Below are positions 8,406 through 17,346 of a stretch of 64,000 nt of DNA, one piece after another. The notes under the pieces were generated by a model that saw only the letters and a program-made list of their open reading frames with translations, was not told where the DNA came from and did no database searches. Both the position numbers and the translations under genes were made by a program. Each line of letters begins with the position of its first letter. Positions within the stretch are counted from its first letter, which is position 1. The DNA is from Aggregatilinea lenta (GTDB taxonomy: Bacteria; Chloroflexota; Anaerolineae; Aggregatilineales; Aggregatilineaceae). The DNA is taken from contig NZ_BFCB01000001.1 of the NCBI RefSeq assembly GCF_003569045.1, positions 124,001 to 188,000 of the forward strand, written 5' to 3'.

Positions 8406-8434
8406 TTGACAACGACACACGAATTGGCGACAAT
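8406..8434 (+). promoter_or_regulatory. Promoter of frr-uppS-cdsA
   Basis: TTGACA (8406-8411), a 17-bp spacer and GACAAT (8429-8434), about 45 bases before the frr ATG. The -35 is perfect and the -10 matches four of six positions. The 300-base gap back to the OsmC gene holds this and no gene. Confidence 0.65.
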
Positions 8435-8483
8435 TCAGTTTCAGCATCCGCCTGCACACGATCACTTTGGAGTGAAGCCGGAA

Positions 8484-9044
8484 ATGTCTATAAAAGATGT
8501 TTTGATGGACGCCGAAGACCGGATGAAGAGCACCGTAACGGTGCTTGACGAGGACCTGAAAGCCATGCGGACCGGACGCGCTTCGGGCGCGCTGGTGGAA
8601 AAGCTCCAGGTCGAGTACTACGGAGTCGCCACCCCCCTGATGCAGCTTGCCAGCATCAGCGTGCCGGAGCCGCAGACGATCGCCATTCGTCCCTACGACA
8701 AGAGCACGCTCAAGGCCATCGAGCGCGCGATTCAGGCGTCGGAGCTGGGCCTGACGCCCAACAACGACGGCCAGATCGTGCGCCTGAACATCCCGCCGCT
8801 CACCCAGGAGCGCCGCAACGACCTGCAAAAGCTGGTCCAGCGCCGCGTCGAAGAAGCGCGCGTATCGGTGCGCAACATCCGCCGCTCCGCGATTGAAGAT
8901 GTGCGGGAGTTCGAAAAAGAGAAGATGGTCTCTGAAGACGAATCCAAGCGCGGTCAGGACAACGTGCAAAAACTGACCGACAAGTACATCGAAGAAATCG
9001 AAAGTACCGGGAAACGCAAAGAAGCCGAGATCATGGAAGTCTGA
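8484..9044 (+). CDS. frr: Ribosome recycling factor
   Basis: The 186-residue protein matches RRF throughout. It has MKSTVTVLDEDLKAMRTGRAS at the N-terminus, the hinge-flanked beta domain with VPEPQTIAIRPYDKS, and the long C-terminal helix ending in tightly charged residues. RRF works with EF-G to split post-termination ribosomes. The start MSIKDVL corresponds to family length; the frame continues upstream into the promoter but that part is not coding. It is first of a three-gene run with uppS and cdsA, an order common in bacteria, but the usual upstream rpsB-tsf-pyrH genes are absent. Confidence 0.97.
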   Translation: MSIKDVLMDAEDRMKSTVTVLDEDLKAMRTGRASGALVEKLQVEYYGVATPLMQLASISVPEPQTIAIRPYDKSTLKAIERAIQASELGLTPNNDGQIVRLNIPPLTQERRNDLQKLVQRRVEEARVSVRNIRRSAIEDVREFEKEKMVSEDESKRGQDNVQKLTDKYIEEIESTGKRKEAEIMEV

Positions 9045-9126
9045 GCCGGACGCCACCGGCTGGCTTTGTTCCCGGACCGCCAGCCGGTTTCCCTGATCAC
9101 CTGTAGACCGGAGTAACGAACGCCTA

Positions 9127-9849
9127 ATGACAGACGAGGTCGTCACCCTGCCCGAACGAATCCCTCACCACGTCGCCATCATCATGGACGGGAACGGTCG
9201 ATGGGCCAAAGCGCGCGGCCTGCCGCGTATCGCCGGTCACCGGGCGGGGGTCGAAAACCTCCGCCGAATTTTGCGTGCCAGCAGCGAATTCGGGATCAAG
9301 ATCCTGACTATCTACGCCTTCTCGACCGAAAATTGGGGACGCCCAGAAGCCGAAGTGCGCGGCCTGATGAACATCCTCGAAACGGTCATCGACCGCGAGC
9401 TGGATCAACTGCACGCCAACGGGGTACAACTGCGCCACATCGGGGAGATCGAGGGGTTGTCGCCCATGCTCCAGCGCAAGGTCCGCAAAGCGGTAGACCT
9501 CACCCGCAACAACGCGCAGCTGATCCTGAACATCGCGTTCAACTATGGCGGGCGTCAGGAGATCATCCGTGCCATCCAGCAGATCGTACGCGACGGCATC
9601 CCGGCGGACGAGATCGACGACACGCTGATCGACTACTATCTCTACACCGCCGGACAACCCGACCCCGACCTCGTGGTGCGCACGGCGGGCGAGATGCGGC
9701 TGAGCAACTTCCTGCTGTGGCAGGCGTCCTACGCCGAATACTACTCCACGCCGGTCTACTGGCCCGACTTCGACCGCGAGGAGCTGCTGAAAGCCATTGC
9801 GTCCTTCACCCAGCGCGAGCGCCGGTTTGGCCTGGTCCCCCAACCGTAA
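9127..9849 (+). CDS. uppS: Isoprenyl transferase (undecaprenyl diphosphate synthase type)
   Basis: The 240-residue cis-prenyltransferase carries the pyrophosphate-binding IMDGNGRWAKARG motif with catalytic D21. It also has GHRAGVENLRRIL, the YAFSTENWGRP segment and the C-terminal signature, here RTAGEMRLSNFLLWQ, where most relatives have Ser for the first Ala. It condenses isopentenyl diphosphate onto farnesyl diphosphate to make the lipid carrier for cell-wall and glycan synthesis. It starts 82 bases after frr and precedes cdsA in the same direction. Chain length cannot be told from sequence by eye. Confidence 0.95.
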   Translation: MTDEVVTLPERIPHHVAIIMDGNGRWAKARGLPRIAGHRAGVENLRRILRASSEFGIKILTIYAFSTENWGRPEAEVRGLMNILETVIDRELDQLHANGVQLRHIGEIEGLSPMLQRKVRKAVDLTRNNAQLILNIAFNYGGRQEIIRAIQQIVRDGIPADEIDDTLIDYYLYTAGQPDPDLVVRTAGEMRLSNFLLWQASYAEYYSTPVYWPDFDREELLKAIASFTQRERRFGLVPQP

Positions 9850-9893
9850 CGCCTGTCTGCCTCCTGGGCCACTGACCGGACCGGGTTCATTCC

Positions 9894-10697
9894 ATGCTTA
9901 GAACGCGATTCCTGGTGGCGCTCGTCGCGCTGCCCATCCTGGGCGTTGTGACGGTGATCGGCGGGGCGCTATTTGCGCTGGTCGTGGTGGCCGCGCTGCT
10001 GCTGGGCGGCTGGGAATACGTGCAGTTGATGCGTATGACCGGCGTGCGCGTGCCGCCGTCGCTGACGTACGGGCTGATCGTGCTGGCCGTCGGTACGATC
10101 TGGTTCGAGCGGCCCGCGCTGCGCGCACCGGGCGTGGCGCTGCTGCTGATGGCGGCGGCGTTTTACATGATCGCCGCGTTCGAGCGAGGCGAGGCGCAGC
10201 CGGTAACCGGCGCGGCCCTGGCGATGTTCGGCGGCTTTTACATCGGCTGGCTGGGCAGCACGCTGCTGGCCGTGCGCCTGCTGGACGACGGGGCGGCGCT
10301 GACGGCGTTCCTCTACGGCGCGGTGGTCGTCTCGGACACGGCAGCGTACTTCGTGGGGCGCTCGCTGGGCAAGCACCACATGTCGCCGCACGTGAGTCCG
10401 AAGAAGACCTGGGAAGGCTATGCGGGCAGTGTTGGCGGCGGGCTGTTGTTCGGCCTGCTGGCGGCGTGGGCGCTGCACGTCGACGGGCTGACGGCGGGCC
10501 ACGGCGCGATGATCGGGCTGCTGATCGGCGTGCTGGGCACGGTCGGCGACCTGGGTGAATCGGTCATGAAGCGGCAGGTGGGTGCGAAGGATTCGAGCCG
10601 CCTGATCCCCGGCCACGGCGGGCTGCTGGACCGTCTGGACTCGGTGCTGGTGTCGTTCGCCATCGGCTACTACTATCTCATCTGGTTTGTAACTTAG
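9894..10697 (+). CDS. cdsA: Phosphatidate cytidylyltransferase
   Basis: The 267-residue integral membrane protein has about seven to eight hydrophobic segments. It ends in the CDP-diglyceride synthetase signature: SPKKTWEGYAGSVGG, then VGDLGESVMKRQVGAKDSS and PGHGGLLDRLDS. It makes CDP-diacylglycerol from phosphatidate and CTP, the entry point of phospholipid synthesis. It is the third gene of the frr-uppS-cdsA run, 44 bases behind uppS. Confidence 0.96.
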   Translation: MLRTRFLVALVALPILGVVTVIGGALFALVVVAALLLGGWEYVQLMRMTGVRVPPSLTYGLIVLAVGTIWFERPALRAPGVALLLMAAAFYMIAAFERGEAQPVTGAALAMFGGFYIGWLGSTLLAVRLLDDGAALTAFLYGAVVVSDTAAYFVGRSLGKHHMSPHVSPKKTWEGYAGSVGGGLLFGLLAAWALHVDGLTAGHGAMIGLLIGVLGTVGDLGESVMKRQVGAKDSSRLIPGHGGLLDRLDSVLVSFAIGYYYLIWFVT

Positions 10698-10709
10698 GGA
10701 CAAGATCGT

Positions 10710-10738
10710 TTGACCCTGGTCACACAGTGTGATATATT
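10710..10738 (+). promoter_or_regulatory. Promoter of rho
   Basis: TTGACC (10710-10715), a 17-bp spacer and TATATT (10733-10738). It starts 12 bases after the cdsA stop. This leaves an untranslated leader of about 220 bases before rho. Confidence 0.65.
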
Positions 10739-10965
10739 TGCAGTAAGTTGTTAGATGTTGACGAACCTTACTCCCGTCTGCGTGCCCACAACTTGCCTTT
10801 ACAAGTCCATTTTGAAATCACAGATCGCTTGCCCACGGTGCGAATCGCCGATGCGGTATTCCCCTGGTTGGCATTGATGTCATCTCATGGCCCCTCACGT
10901 AATCCATAGATCCGTATGCGAATCACGCAGGACGTCGTGACGCTGTTTCTGGTGGAGACTTCCAG

Positions 10966-12228
10966 ATGGATATAGCAGAACTCGAAACACAGAACTTAGA
11001 AGATCTGCGCAATCTTGCGCGTGATGCGGATATTGCCGGGTTCAGTCGCATGAAAAAGCAGGACTTGATTCTGCGGCTGCTGCGCGATAAGGCCGAAAAA
11101 CAGGGCCACCAATTGCGCGGCGGCATTCTCGAAATCATCGAGGACGGCATCGGATTTCTTCGTTCGGATCATTACCTGCCTGGTCCGGACGATATTTATG
11201 TCAGCCAGACGCAGATCCGCCGCTTCGGCTTGCGCACGGGTGACATGGTCATCGGTCAAGTGCGCCCGCCGAAGGATTCAGAGAAGTATTTCGGCCTGCT
11301 GCGCGTCGAAGCCGTCAACGGGCTGGACCCTGAATCGGCCAAGCGCCGCCCTCGCTTCGAAGAACTGACCGCCATCTTCCCCACCGAACGTTACAACCTG
11401 GAAACCAACGGGCGCATTCTGTCGACGCGTATGCTAAACCTCATCGCCCCTGTTGGGCGCGGCCAGCGCGGCCTGATCGTCAGCCCGCCGAAGGCCGGTA
11501 AGACGACCGTGCTGAAGGAAGTCGCCAACGGCATCAGCCACAACTATCCCGAAGTGCACCTGATGGTCGTGCTGATCGGTGAGCGCCCCGAAGAAGTGAC
11601 CGACATGGACCGTTCGGTGGACGCAGAAGTGATCAGCAGCACGTTCGACGAGCCGGTAGCCTTCCACGTCCGCGTGGCGGAAATGGCGCTTGAACGCGCC
11701 AAGCGGCTGGTCGAGTCGGCGCAGCACGTCGTGATCCTGCTGGACAGCATCACGCGTCTGGCGCGCGCCTATAACCTCGTCGTGCCGCCCAGCGGTCGCA
11801 CCCTGACCGGTGGCCTCGACCCGTCGGCGCTCTACCCGCCCAAGCGTTTCTTCGGTGCAGCCCGTAACGTGGAAGAGGGCGGCAGCCTGACCATCGTCGC
11901 CACCTGCCTGGTTAAGACCGGCAGCCGCATGGACGACGTGATCTACGAGGAATTCAAGGGTACGGGCAACATGGAGCTGCACCTCTCGCGCGAGCTTCAG
12001 GAACGCCGCATCTTCCCGGCCTTCGACATCCAGCAGTCCTCGACGCGCCGCGAAGAGCTGCTTTTGGGACCGGACATCCTTCAGCGCGTCTGGACCATGC
12101 GCCGTATGTTGGTGCAGATGACCCAGCCCCCGGCGAATTACGACATGGTGAACGCAACCGAAGCGCTGATCAATCAGGTGCGCCAAACAGAAAACAACGA
12201 AGAGTTCCTCGAACAACTGACGAAATAA
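10966..12228 (+). CDS. rho: Transcription termination factor Rho
   Basis: The 420-residue protein has all Rho domains. These are an N-terminal helical SAP-like segment (residues 1-45, [19 protein letters not shown]), the OB-fold RNA-binding domain with [15 protein letters not shown], and the RecA-type ATPase with Walker [10 protein letters not shown]. Further motifs are [27 protein letters not shown] (Walker B) and [24 protein letters not shown] (secondary RNA-binding loops). The hexameric helicase ends untranslated transcripts. The gene is monocistronic. The long leader between its promoter and ATG is compatible with the autogenous control known for Rho elsewhere, but no specific site was identified. 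Confidence 0.98.
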   Translation: MDIAELETQNLEDLRNLARDADIAGFSRMKKQDLILRLLRDKAEKQGHQLRGGILEIIEDGIGFLRSDHYLPGPDDIYVSQTQIRRFGLRTGDMVIGQVRPPKDSEKYFGLLRVEAVNGLDPESAKRRPRFEELTAIFPTERYNLETNGRILSTRMLNLIAPVGRGQRGLIVSPPKAGKTTVLKEVANGISHNYPEVHLMVVLIGERPEEVTDMDRSVDAEVISSTFDEPVAFHVRVAEMALERAKRLVESAQHVVILLDSITRLARAYNLVVPPSGRTLTGGLDPSALYPPKRFFGAARNVEEGGSLTIVATCLVKTGSRMDDVIYEEFKGTGNMELHLSRELQERRIFPAFDIQQSSTRREELLLGPDILQRVWTMRRMLVQMTQPPANYDMVNATEALINQVRQTENNEEFLEQLTK

Positions 12229-12467
12229 CCGCCACCCTCGACACGCCTTCGTCAGTCGGTGAAGCTCATGGCCCAACAGCCTTAACTCCCTGTGCGCTCC
12301 GCAGATAGATTCGACGCGCCTGCTGCCAAGCACGTCCAAAACGCACACGCCTGCACAGCGCGTTCGCAGAGCAAAAAAATGGGCGGGTTTACGGTCCCCA
12401 TCCCGTGGCCCCTTACCCACGCAAGCGGAGGGAAGGGGAACAAGGCAAAAACACTACAGAAAAAATC

Positions 12468-12489
12468 GGGGCGTATCGCGATACGCCCC
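12468..12489. repeat. CGCCCCTAC-type palindrome
   Basis: GGGGCGTATCGCGATACGCC plus CC is a 22-base perfect palindrome followed by TACG. It lies in the 300-base gap between the convergent rho and FAD oxidoreductase genes. The rest of this gap holds only a related GGGCGGG-rich stretch and no gene. Confidence 0.75.
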
Positions 12490-12528
12490 TACGAAATCCA
12501 TTCGCGAGAGAAACGCGCGCTGCAGATC

Positions 12529-13932
12529 TCACCCCGCGCGGAAAAGGCCATCCGGGTCGTAGCGAGCTTTGATCTCCGCCAGCCGGTGGTGGTTCGGCCC
12601 GAACATCGCCTGCGGTGAGGCGGGGTCCTGGGTCGTCGGGACGGCGAAATTGACGTACTGGCCGCCGTCCGAAAATGGCAGCATCGTTTGCGCAACCCGT
12701 CTGGCCCAGGCGACGTTGGCTGCGTCGTCCTCCGGGCTGGCCCAATTCGCCTCGATGCCGAGCAGGTAGGGCGCGGTGCGGCGGCTAAAGGCCGTCGCAT
12801 CCGGCGCGACGCGGCTGATCGCGCCGCCAAGCTGCCAGATGTCGAGCGTCGAGAGTGGGGAGGGCGCCTCACGGGCGAGACCGATCAGTGCATTGAGCGC
12901 GTCGTCGCCAAGTCCGTTGAGGAACAGCGACCGCCAGTAGTAATGCAGCTCACCCGCCGGATAGTCTTCGTCCCAGAACGTCTGCAGTTCAACATACGGC
13001 ATCGGACCGCTCAGATCGGCGATTGGAGCAGCCGCTTCGCGCAGGGGCTGTAGGGCGCGCTCGCCCTCATCAATAGGGCCTACATAGCAGCCCAGGAGCA
13101 GCACACACGGCTGGCCGTGGGCTTCGACCGGCAGATCCTCAAGCTCTGGCACTACCCCCAGAATGGCGAAGGTGTTGACTTCATCCGGCGTCGAGGCGGC
13201 GTACTTGCGGTAGAAGCGCAGCACGTCGTGCGCCGCGTCGCCGGGGTAAAATACGACGGCGACCATCAGGTCGGGGCCGACGGGATGCAGGCGGTACTCG
13301 AACGACGTCACGATGCCCAGGCCGCCGCTGCCGCCGCGAACGGCCCAGAACAGATCGGGATTCTCCGTTTCGCTGGCGGTGACCACGCTGCCAGCAGCGG
13401 TAACCATCTCGACCGACACGAGGTTGTCGCAGCTTAAGCCATAGGTGCGACGCAGCCAGCCAAAGCCACCGCCTAACGTCAGCCCGGCGATGCCGGTATC
13501 CGATACCACACCGCCCGGCGTCGCCAGCCCGTAACGCTGCGCGGCATGATCCAGCTCGCCCCATCTCGCGCCGCCCTCCGCGCGGATCGTCCGTGCGGCG
13601 GGATCAACATCCACACGCGTCATGTCGGTGAGATCGACGACCAGCCCGCTATCAGCAACCGCGCTGCCCGCGACGTGATGCCCACCCCCGCGCACGGACA
13701 CAGGCAGGCCGTGTGTGCGGGCGAACTTGGTTGCCGCCGCCACGTCCGCGACAGCGCTACAGCGCGCAATGAGCGCCGGATGCCTGTCGATCATGCCGTT
13801 CCAAACGGCGCGTGCATCGTCGTAGTCGCCGTCTCCGGGGCGAATCAAACGTCCCGCGAATCGGGCTGATAGTTCGTCAAGGTCTTTCCGGTCAAGGTTG
13901 TCGATCACCGTTCTGGCGCTCTGTTCAGACAT
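12529..13932 (-). CDS. FAD-linked oxidase, berberine-bridge-enzyme type
   Basis: The 467-residue protein has the PCMH FAD-binding fold with RGGGHHVAGSA, where H85 is the expected 8-alpha-histidyl FAD attachment. It also has YGLSCDN, where C168 is positioned for the second, 6-S-cysteinyl bond of bicovalent flavoenzymes. LTLGGGFGWLRR and GGSGGLGIVTSFEY follow, and a C-terminal BBE domain ends in FGPNHHRLAEIKARYDPDGL. Such enzymes oxidise alcohols, oligosaccharides or secondary metabolites with O2. The start MSEQS is preferred because GGAGAAG precedes it. It lies next to an MFS exporter on the same strand, but 394 bases apart, so a shared function is unproven. Confidence 0.88.
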   Translation of the reverse strand: MSEQSARTVIDNLDRKDLDELSARFAGRLIRPGDGDYDDARAVWNGMIDRHPALIARCSAVADVAAATKFARTHGLPVSVRGGGHHVAGSAVADSGLVVDLTDMTRVDVDPAARTIRAEGGARWGELDHAAQRYGLATPGGVVSDTGIAGLTLGGGFGWLRRTYGLSCDNLVSVEMVTAAGSVVTASETENPDLFWAVRGGSGGLGIVTSFEYRLHPVGPDLMVAVVFYPGDAAHDVLRFYRKYAASTPDEVNTFAILGVVPELEDLPVEAHGQPCVLLLGCYVGPIDEGERALQPLREAAAPIADLSGPMPYVELQTFWDEDYPAGELHYYWRSLFLNGLGDDALNALIGLAREAPSPLSTLDIWQLGGAISRVAPDATAFSRRTAPYLLGIEANWASPEDDAANVAWARRVAQTMLPFSDGGQYVNFAVPTTQDPASPQAMFGPNHHRLAEIKARYDPDGLFRAG

Positions 13933-14126
13933 TAGGGTCTTCTCCATTCGGTGCCGTGTGCAGCACGGATTTCTCTGGCTCGCAGCTTACGGGCAGTCGG
14001 ACGAGATCTGTTCAGAAGTGGAACTTACCCAGAATGGAATGATGAGGCGGTCGGTGTGAGGGTACCGGGCGCCTGGTGGCGAACCGGCGGCGGAAAGAGA
14101 CGTGAAAAGCTGTGCGCCGGGACCAG

Positions 14127-14160
14127 GAAAAAAAGGTCTATTTCCCCGGCGCGGCCTTTT
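14127..14160. terminator. Possible weak bidirectional terminator
   Basis: In the 394-base gap between the MFS and FAD oxidase genes, an A-run plus AAAAGG is mirrored by CCTTTT across a GC-rich loop. The stem is short and imperfect. No gene is seen in the rest of this gap. Confidence 0.35.
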
Positions 14161-14326
14161 CATTATGGATCACACGCGGGTCTATTTCAAGCCTTCCCGG
14201 ATCGGCAGCATGGCACGACTATACAATGGCGGAGTCATGAGGGGGCCTGAACAGCCGGTTGCCTTACAGAATCCGGGATTTTTCTCGTTTTGGTAGTAGA
14301 CGATCACGGGCACGCCCGCCTCGGCC

Positions 14327-15706
14327 TCATCCGGCGGCGGTCGGGGTGGCGGCGGTGAACGTTCCGGTGTCGCTCGTGGAGGCGTCGCCGGGCTGATCGC
14401 CCTCATCCACCGGCGTATAATCGGGCATGGTCTGCTCGAAGCGACGGATCAGCGGCAGGGCGTACGTCAGCGCCGACGTCACCGCGAGCAGCGTCCCATT
14501 GAACAGCATGATCAGGCCGATGCCCGCGCCCGGCTCCCTGCCGACCAGCGGCGCGACCAGATCCCACGCGCCCGTGCCGATGGCCGGTTCCAGCACCTTA
14601 TCCGTGAGCGGCCCCGCGATGAGATACGACAGCGGCATCATCAACAGCGACAACTGCATCTCCGCCGCGAACACGCGCCCCTGCAAGTCTGGCGGCGTCT
14701 TGGCCTGCATCACAGACAGGAACGAGGCGTTGATCATCGGCACCCACAGCATCATGAAGAACGCGGACGCGCCCAGCGTAATCGCGCTGCGACTCACGCC
14801 GTAAAATGCCAGCCCAACGCCGATCAAGATCAGGCCGGGCATAATCGTGTGGATGCGGGGCCGCGTGCCGCCCCAGGCGCCCATGATCACGCCGCCGATC
14901 AACGCGCCCGCGCTGGTCACGCTCGACAGCACGCCCAGCAGGGCCTCGCTGTTGGTCAGGCGCAGCACGTAAGGCGTGTTGAGCGTCATCGCGCCGGACA
15001 GCAGAAAATTGACCAGTGAGATGTTCAGCAGCAGCGCCATCAGCGCGCGATGCTGCCAGATGTAGCGGAACCCGGCCTGCGCTTCCTTCCACATCGTGCC
15101 GGACGCGGCCAGACCTTCGGCGGTTTGCCGGGGGCGGGGGATGTGCACCAGCAGCACGACGATCATCGCGACGGCAAACGTGAACAGGTCGATCAGCATT
15201 ACACCTGCCGCGCCGATGACTGCGAACAACAGCCCGGCCAGCACCGGCCCGATCAGGCCCGACGACGGCCCGGTGAGCTGGCGGATGGCGTTGGCCCGGT
15301 CGCGGTGACGGTCCGGCACCAGCATCGTCACGGCGGCATCGAAGGCCGGACCCTGGAACACGCCGAACACGGACGAGAACGCGGTCAGCACGTAAAGCTG
15401 CCACAGCTCGAACGTCCCGGTGACGAAGGTGATCAGCAGCAGCAGCGTCGTGACCGCCTGCCCGATGTCCGCGATGACCATCACGTAGCGGCGGTCCCAG
15501 CGATCCGCGAGCACCCCCGCGATGTTGGCCGACAGGACACGCGGCAGGATCGACAGAAAAGACACCAGCGTCAGCGGCGTGGCCTGATCCGTATCGTTGA
15601 AAACCTTGATCGCCACGGCGAAGCCAGTCATCTGGCTGCCGATCATCGAGAATGTTTGCGTGAGGATGAGGATGTAGAAGGTCCGCAGCGTATTCCGGTT
15701 GGGCAT
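14327..15706 (-). CDS. MFS transporter (drug/siderophore exporter type, MFS_3)
   Basis: The 459-residue protein has about twelve hydrophobic segments. It begins RTFYILILTQTFSMIGSQMTGFAVAI, the opening typical of MFS_3 exporters, and has the loop 2-3 motif as LADRWDRRYVMVIADIGQA. It probably moves hydrophobic compounds outward by proton antiport. The start MPNRNT is chosen for its GGGGA site and position before helix 1. The C-terminal 40 residues are acidic, threonine-rich and probably disordered. It is divergent from the aldo/keto reductase gene. The substrate cannot be deduced; the FAD oxidase downstream on the same strand is the only metabolic hint. Confidence 0.88.
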   Translation of the reverse strand: MPNRNTLRTFYILILTQTFSMIGSQMTGFAVAIKVFNDTDQATPLTLVSFLSILPRVLSANIAGVLADRWDRRYVMVIADIGQAVTTLLLLITFVTGTFELWQLYVLTAFSSVFGVFQGPAFDAAVTMLVPDRHRDRANAIRQLTGPSSGLIGPVLAGLLFAVIGAAGVMLIDLFTFAVAMIVVLLVHIPRPRQTAEGLAASGTMWKEAQAGFRYIWQHRALMALLLNISLVNFLLSGAMTLNTPYVLRLTNSEALLGVLSSVTSAGALIGGVIMGAWGGTRPRIHTIMPGLILIGVGLAFYGVSRSAITLGASAFFMMLWVPMINASFLSVMQAKTPPDLQGRVFAAEMQLSLLMMPLSYLIAGPLTDKVLEPAIGTGAWDLVAPLVGREPGAGIGLIMLFNGTLLAVTSALTYALPLIRRFEQTMPDYTPVDEGDQPGDASTSDTGTFTAATPTAAG

Positions 15707-15925
15707 ATTGAGTCCCCATCTGAAGAATATCAAGTTACACGGTTCATTATACGCGGTTTTTGGGCCAGTTTATCAACGAAACTTAAGATCGGGTTGAAGT
15801 TCTCCCTGAAGCCCCGGTCAAAATTCCGAGTGAAGTGGTGAACGTGAAACGTTACGAATCCGGTATGTAACGCTACAATTGAATTCGTTGGTTATACGCA
15901 CAAGCAGCACGAAAGGAACAGCACC

Positions 15926-16873
15926 GTGGAATGCCGAAAATTAGGGACAAGTGACCTTGAGCTGACCACCCTTGGCCTGGGCACCTGGGCGTTGGGCGGC
16001 GGCGACTGGCAGTATGGATGGGGATCGCAGGATGATTCCGAATCGATCAACACCATTCACCGCGCGCTGGACCTGGGCATGAACTGGCTCGATACCGCCG
16101 CCGTCTATGGCCTGGGTCGCTCGGAAGAAGTGGTCGGCAAGGCGCTCAGGGATCGCCGCGACAAGGTGATTCTGGCCACCAAGTGCGGCCAGCGCTGGAA
16201 CGACGACGGCAGCACTTTCCGCCACTCCGGGCCGGAAAGCCTGCGCCGCGAGGTCGAAGACAGCCTGCGCCGCCTGCAAACCGACCACATCGACCTGTAC
16301 CAGATCCACTGGCCGGACCTGGACACGCCGCTCGAAGAGTCGTGGGCGACGTTGGCGTCCTTCGTCAAGGAAGGCAAAGTGCGCTACATCGGCGTGTCGA
16401 ACTACAGCGCCGAGCAGATGGCCGCGATCCAGTCCATTCACCCGATCACCTCGCTCCAGCCGCCCTATCACCTGCTGGAACGCAACGTCGAGGACGAGAT
16501 CCTGCCCTTCTGCCGCGAAAACAACATCGGCGTAGTCGCCTACAGCCCGATGGCCTCCGGCCTGCTGACCGGTCGCTTCGACATCAACCGCGTGGCCGAA
16601 AACGACTGGCGGCGCGGCGATAGCAAGTTCCAGGAACCGCAGCTTTCGCGCAATCTGGCGTTCGTCGAGGCGCTGAAGCCCATCGCGGCGCGGCAGGGCA
16701 AGACAGTGGCGCACCTGGCCGTAGCCTGGACGCTGCGCGACCCGGTCGTGACGTCGGCCATCGTCGGCGCGCGCAGCATCGCGCAGGCCGAGCAGATCAT
16801 GGAAGGGGCGGACTATCGCCTGAGCGAGCAGGATCTGGCCGACATCGACGCCGCGTATCAGGCCACCCTGTAG
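15926..16873 (+). CDS. Aldo/keto reductase
   Basis: The 315-residue TIM-barrel oxidoreductase has the full catalytic tetrad D56, Y61 (DTAAVYGLGRSEE), K86 (LATKCG) and H128 (YQIHWPD). The C-terminal NADPH-binding segment is ITSAIVGARSIAQAEQ-like. It reduces carbonyl compounds with NADPH in the cytoplasm; the sequence resembles the general stress/YghZ-like group more than steroid-specific members. Translation starts at GTG 15926 with GAAAGGA upstream. A MITE-like repeat and a terminator follow directly, so it is a monocistronic unit. Confidence 0.93.
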   Translation: MECRKLGTSDLELTTLGLGTWALGGGDWQYGWGSQDDSESINTIHRALDLGMNWLDTAAVYGLGRSEEVVGKALRDRRDKVILATKCGQRWNDDGSTFRHSGPESLRREVEDSLRRLQTDHIDLYQIHWPDLDTPLEESWATLASFVKEGKVRYIGVSNYSAEQMAAIQSIHPITSLQPPYHLLERNVEDEILPFCRENNIGVVAYSPMASGLLTGRFDINRVAENDWRRGDSKFQEPQLSRNLAFVEALKPIAARQGKTVAHLAVAWTLRDPVVTSAIVGARSIAQAEQIMEGADYRLSEQDLADIDAAYQATL

Positions 16874-16890
16874 CCCGGTACAACCCCAAA

Positions 16891-17010
16891 GAGCGTGTCT
16901 GGAAAGCGGCTTTACGCCCCTTCTCATTACTCACGACAAGCGCCTTCCGCTGTCCTGTGCCCCTTTTCCCTGAGGAAGGGGCCGGGGGATTCGAGTTTCC
17001 GTACACGCTC
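16891..17010. repeat. 120-bp MITE-like repeat, copy 2 (inverted relative to copy 1)
   Basis: It begins GAGCGTGTCTGGAAA and ends TTTCCGTACACGCTC, forming near-perfect terminal inverted repeats of about 15 bases. The interior matches copy 1 (2304-2426) in reverse orientation, including GAGTAATGAGAAGGGGCGT on the minus strand. It sits 18 bases past the aldo/keto reductase stop. Confidence 0.8.
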
Positions 17011-17026
17011 CAAAGCTGCTCGATCT

Positions 17027-17057
17027 GTGCCCCGCCCATCCAGGCGGGGCACTTTTG
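17027..17057 (+). terminator. Intrinsic terminator downstream of the aldo/keto reductase
   Basis: A perfect 10-bp stem GTGCCCCGCC/GGCGGGGCAC with a 6-base loop, followed by TTTTGCTT. Terminates transcription before the cox operon. Confidence 0.9.
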
Positions 17058-17117
17058 CTTGTCATAGCAGGCACAATTACATTATATAAATCACGTATCA
17101 ATTTCCCCTGAACGTTG

Positions 17118-17153
17118 AATTACAATGTTTTTTCTTGTAATTATGTGTATAAT
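17118..17153 (+). promoter_or_regulatory. Inverted repeat and -10 box upstream of the cox operon
   Basis: An AT-rich inverted repeat AATTACAA-N9-TTGTAATT (17118-17142) lies just upstream of TATAAT (17148-17153) in an otherwise GC-rich genome. It has the look of an operator for a dimeric regulator overlapping the -35 region; no good -35 hexamer is present, suggesting activator dependence. The remaining bases up to coxB at 17347 show no gene. Confidence 0.5.
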
Positions 17154-17346
17154 TGGCTAAAGTGAAATTCAACGCAAGTTGATATAAGTGGATGACACCG
17201 TCACCCTCGCCCTCAACACACACCCACGGTGACGCAACTCTCCTGTCGCGCTATGAGACGACAACCGGTTTACACCCGTAGGCACATCGCGCGTCAGAGC
17301 GTGGCGCGCTGATTTTGAGTGAGGCTGCGAACCAGGACGACACTTT

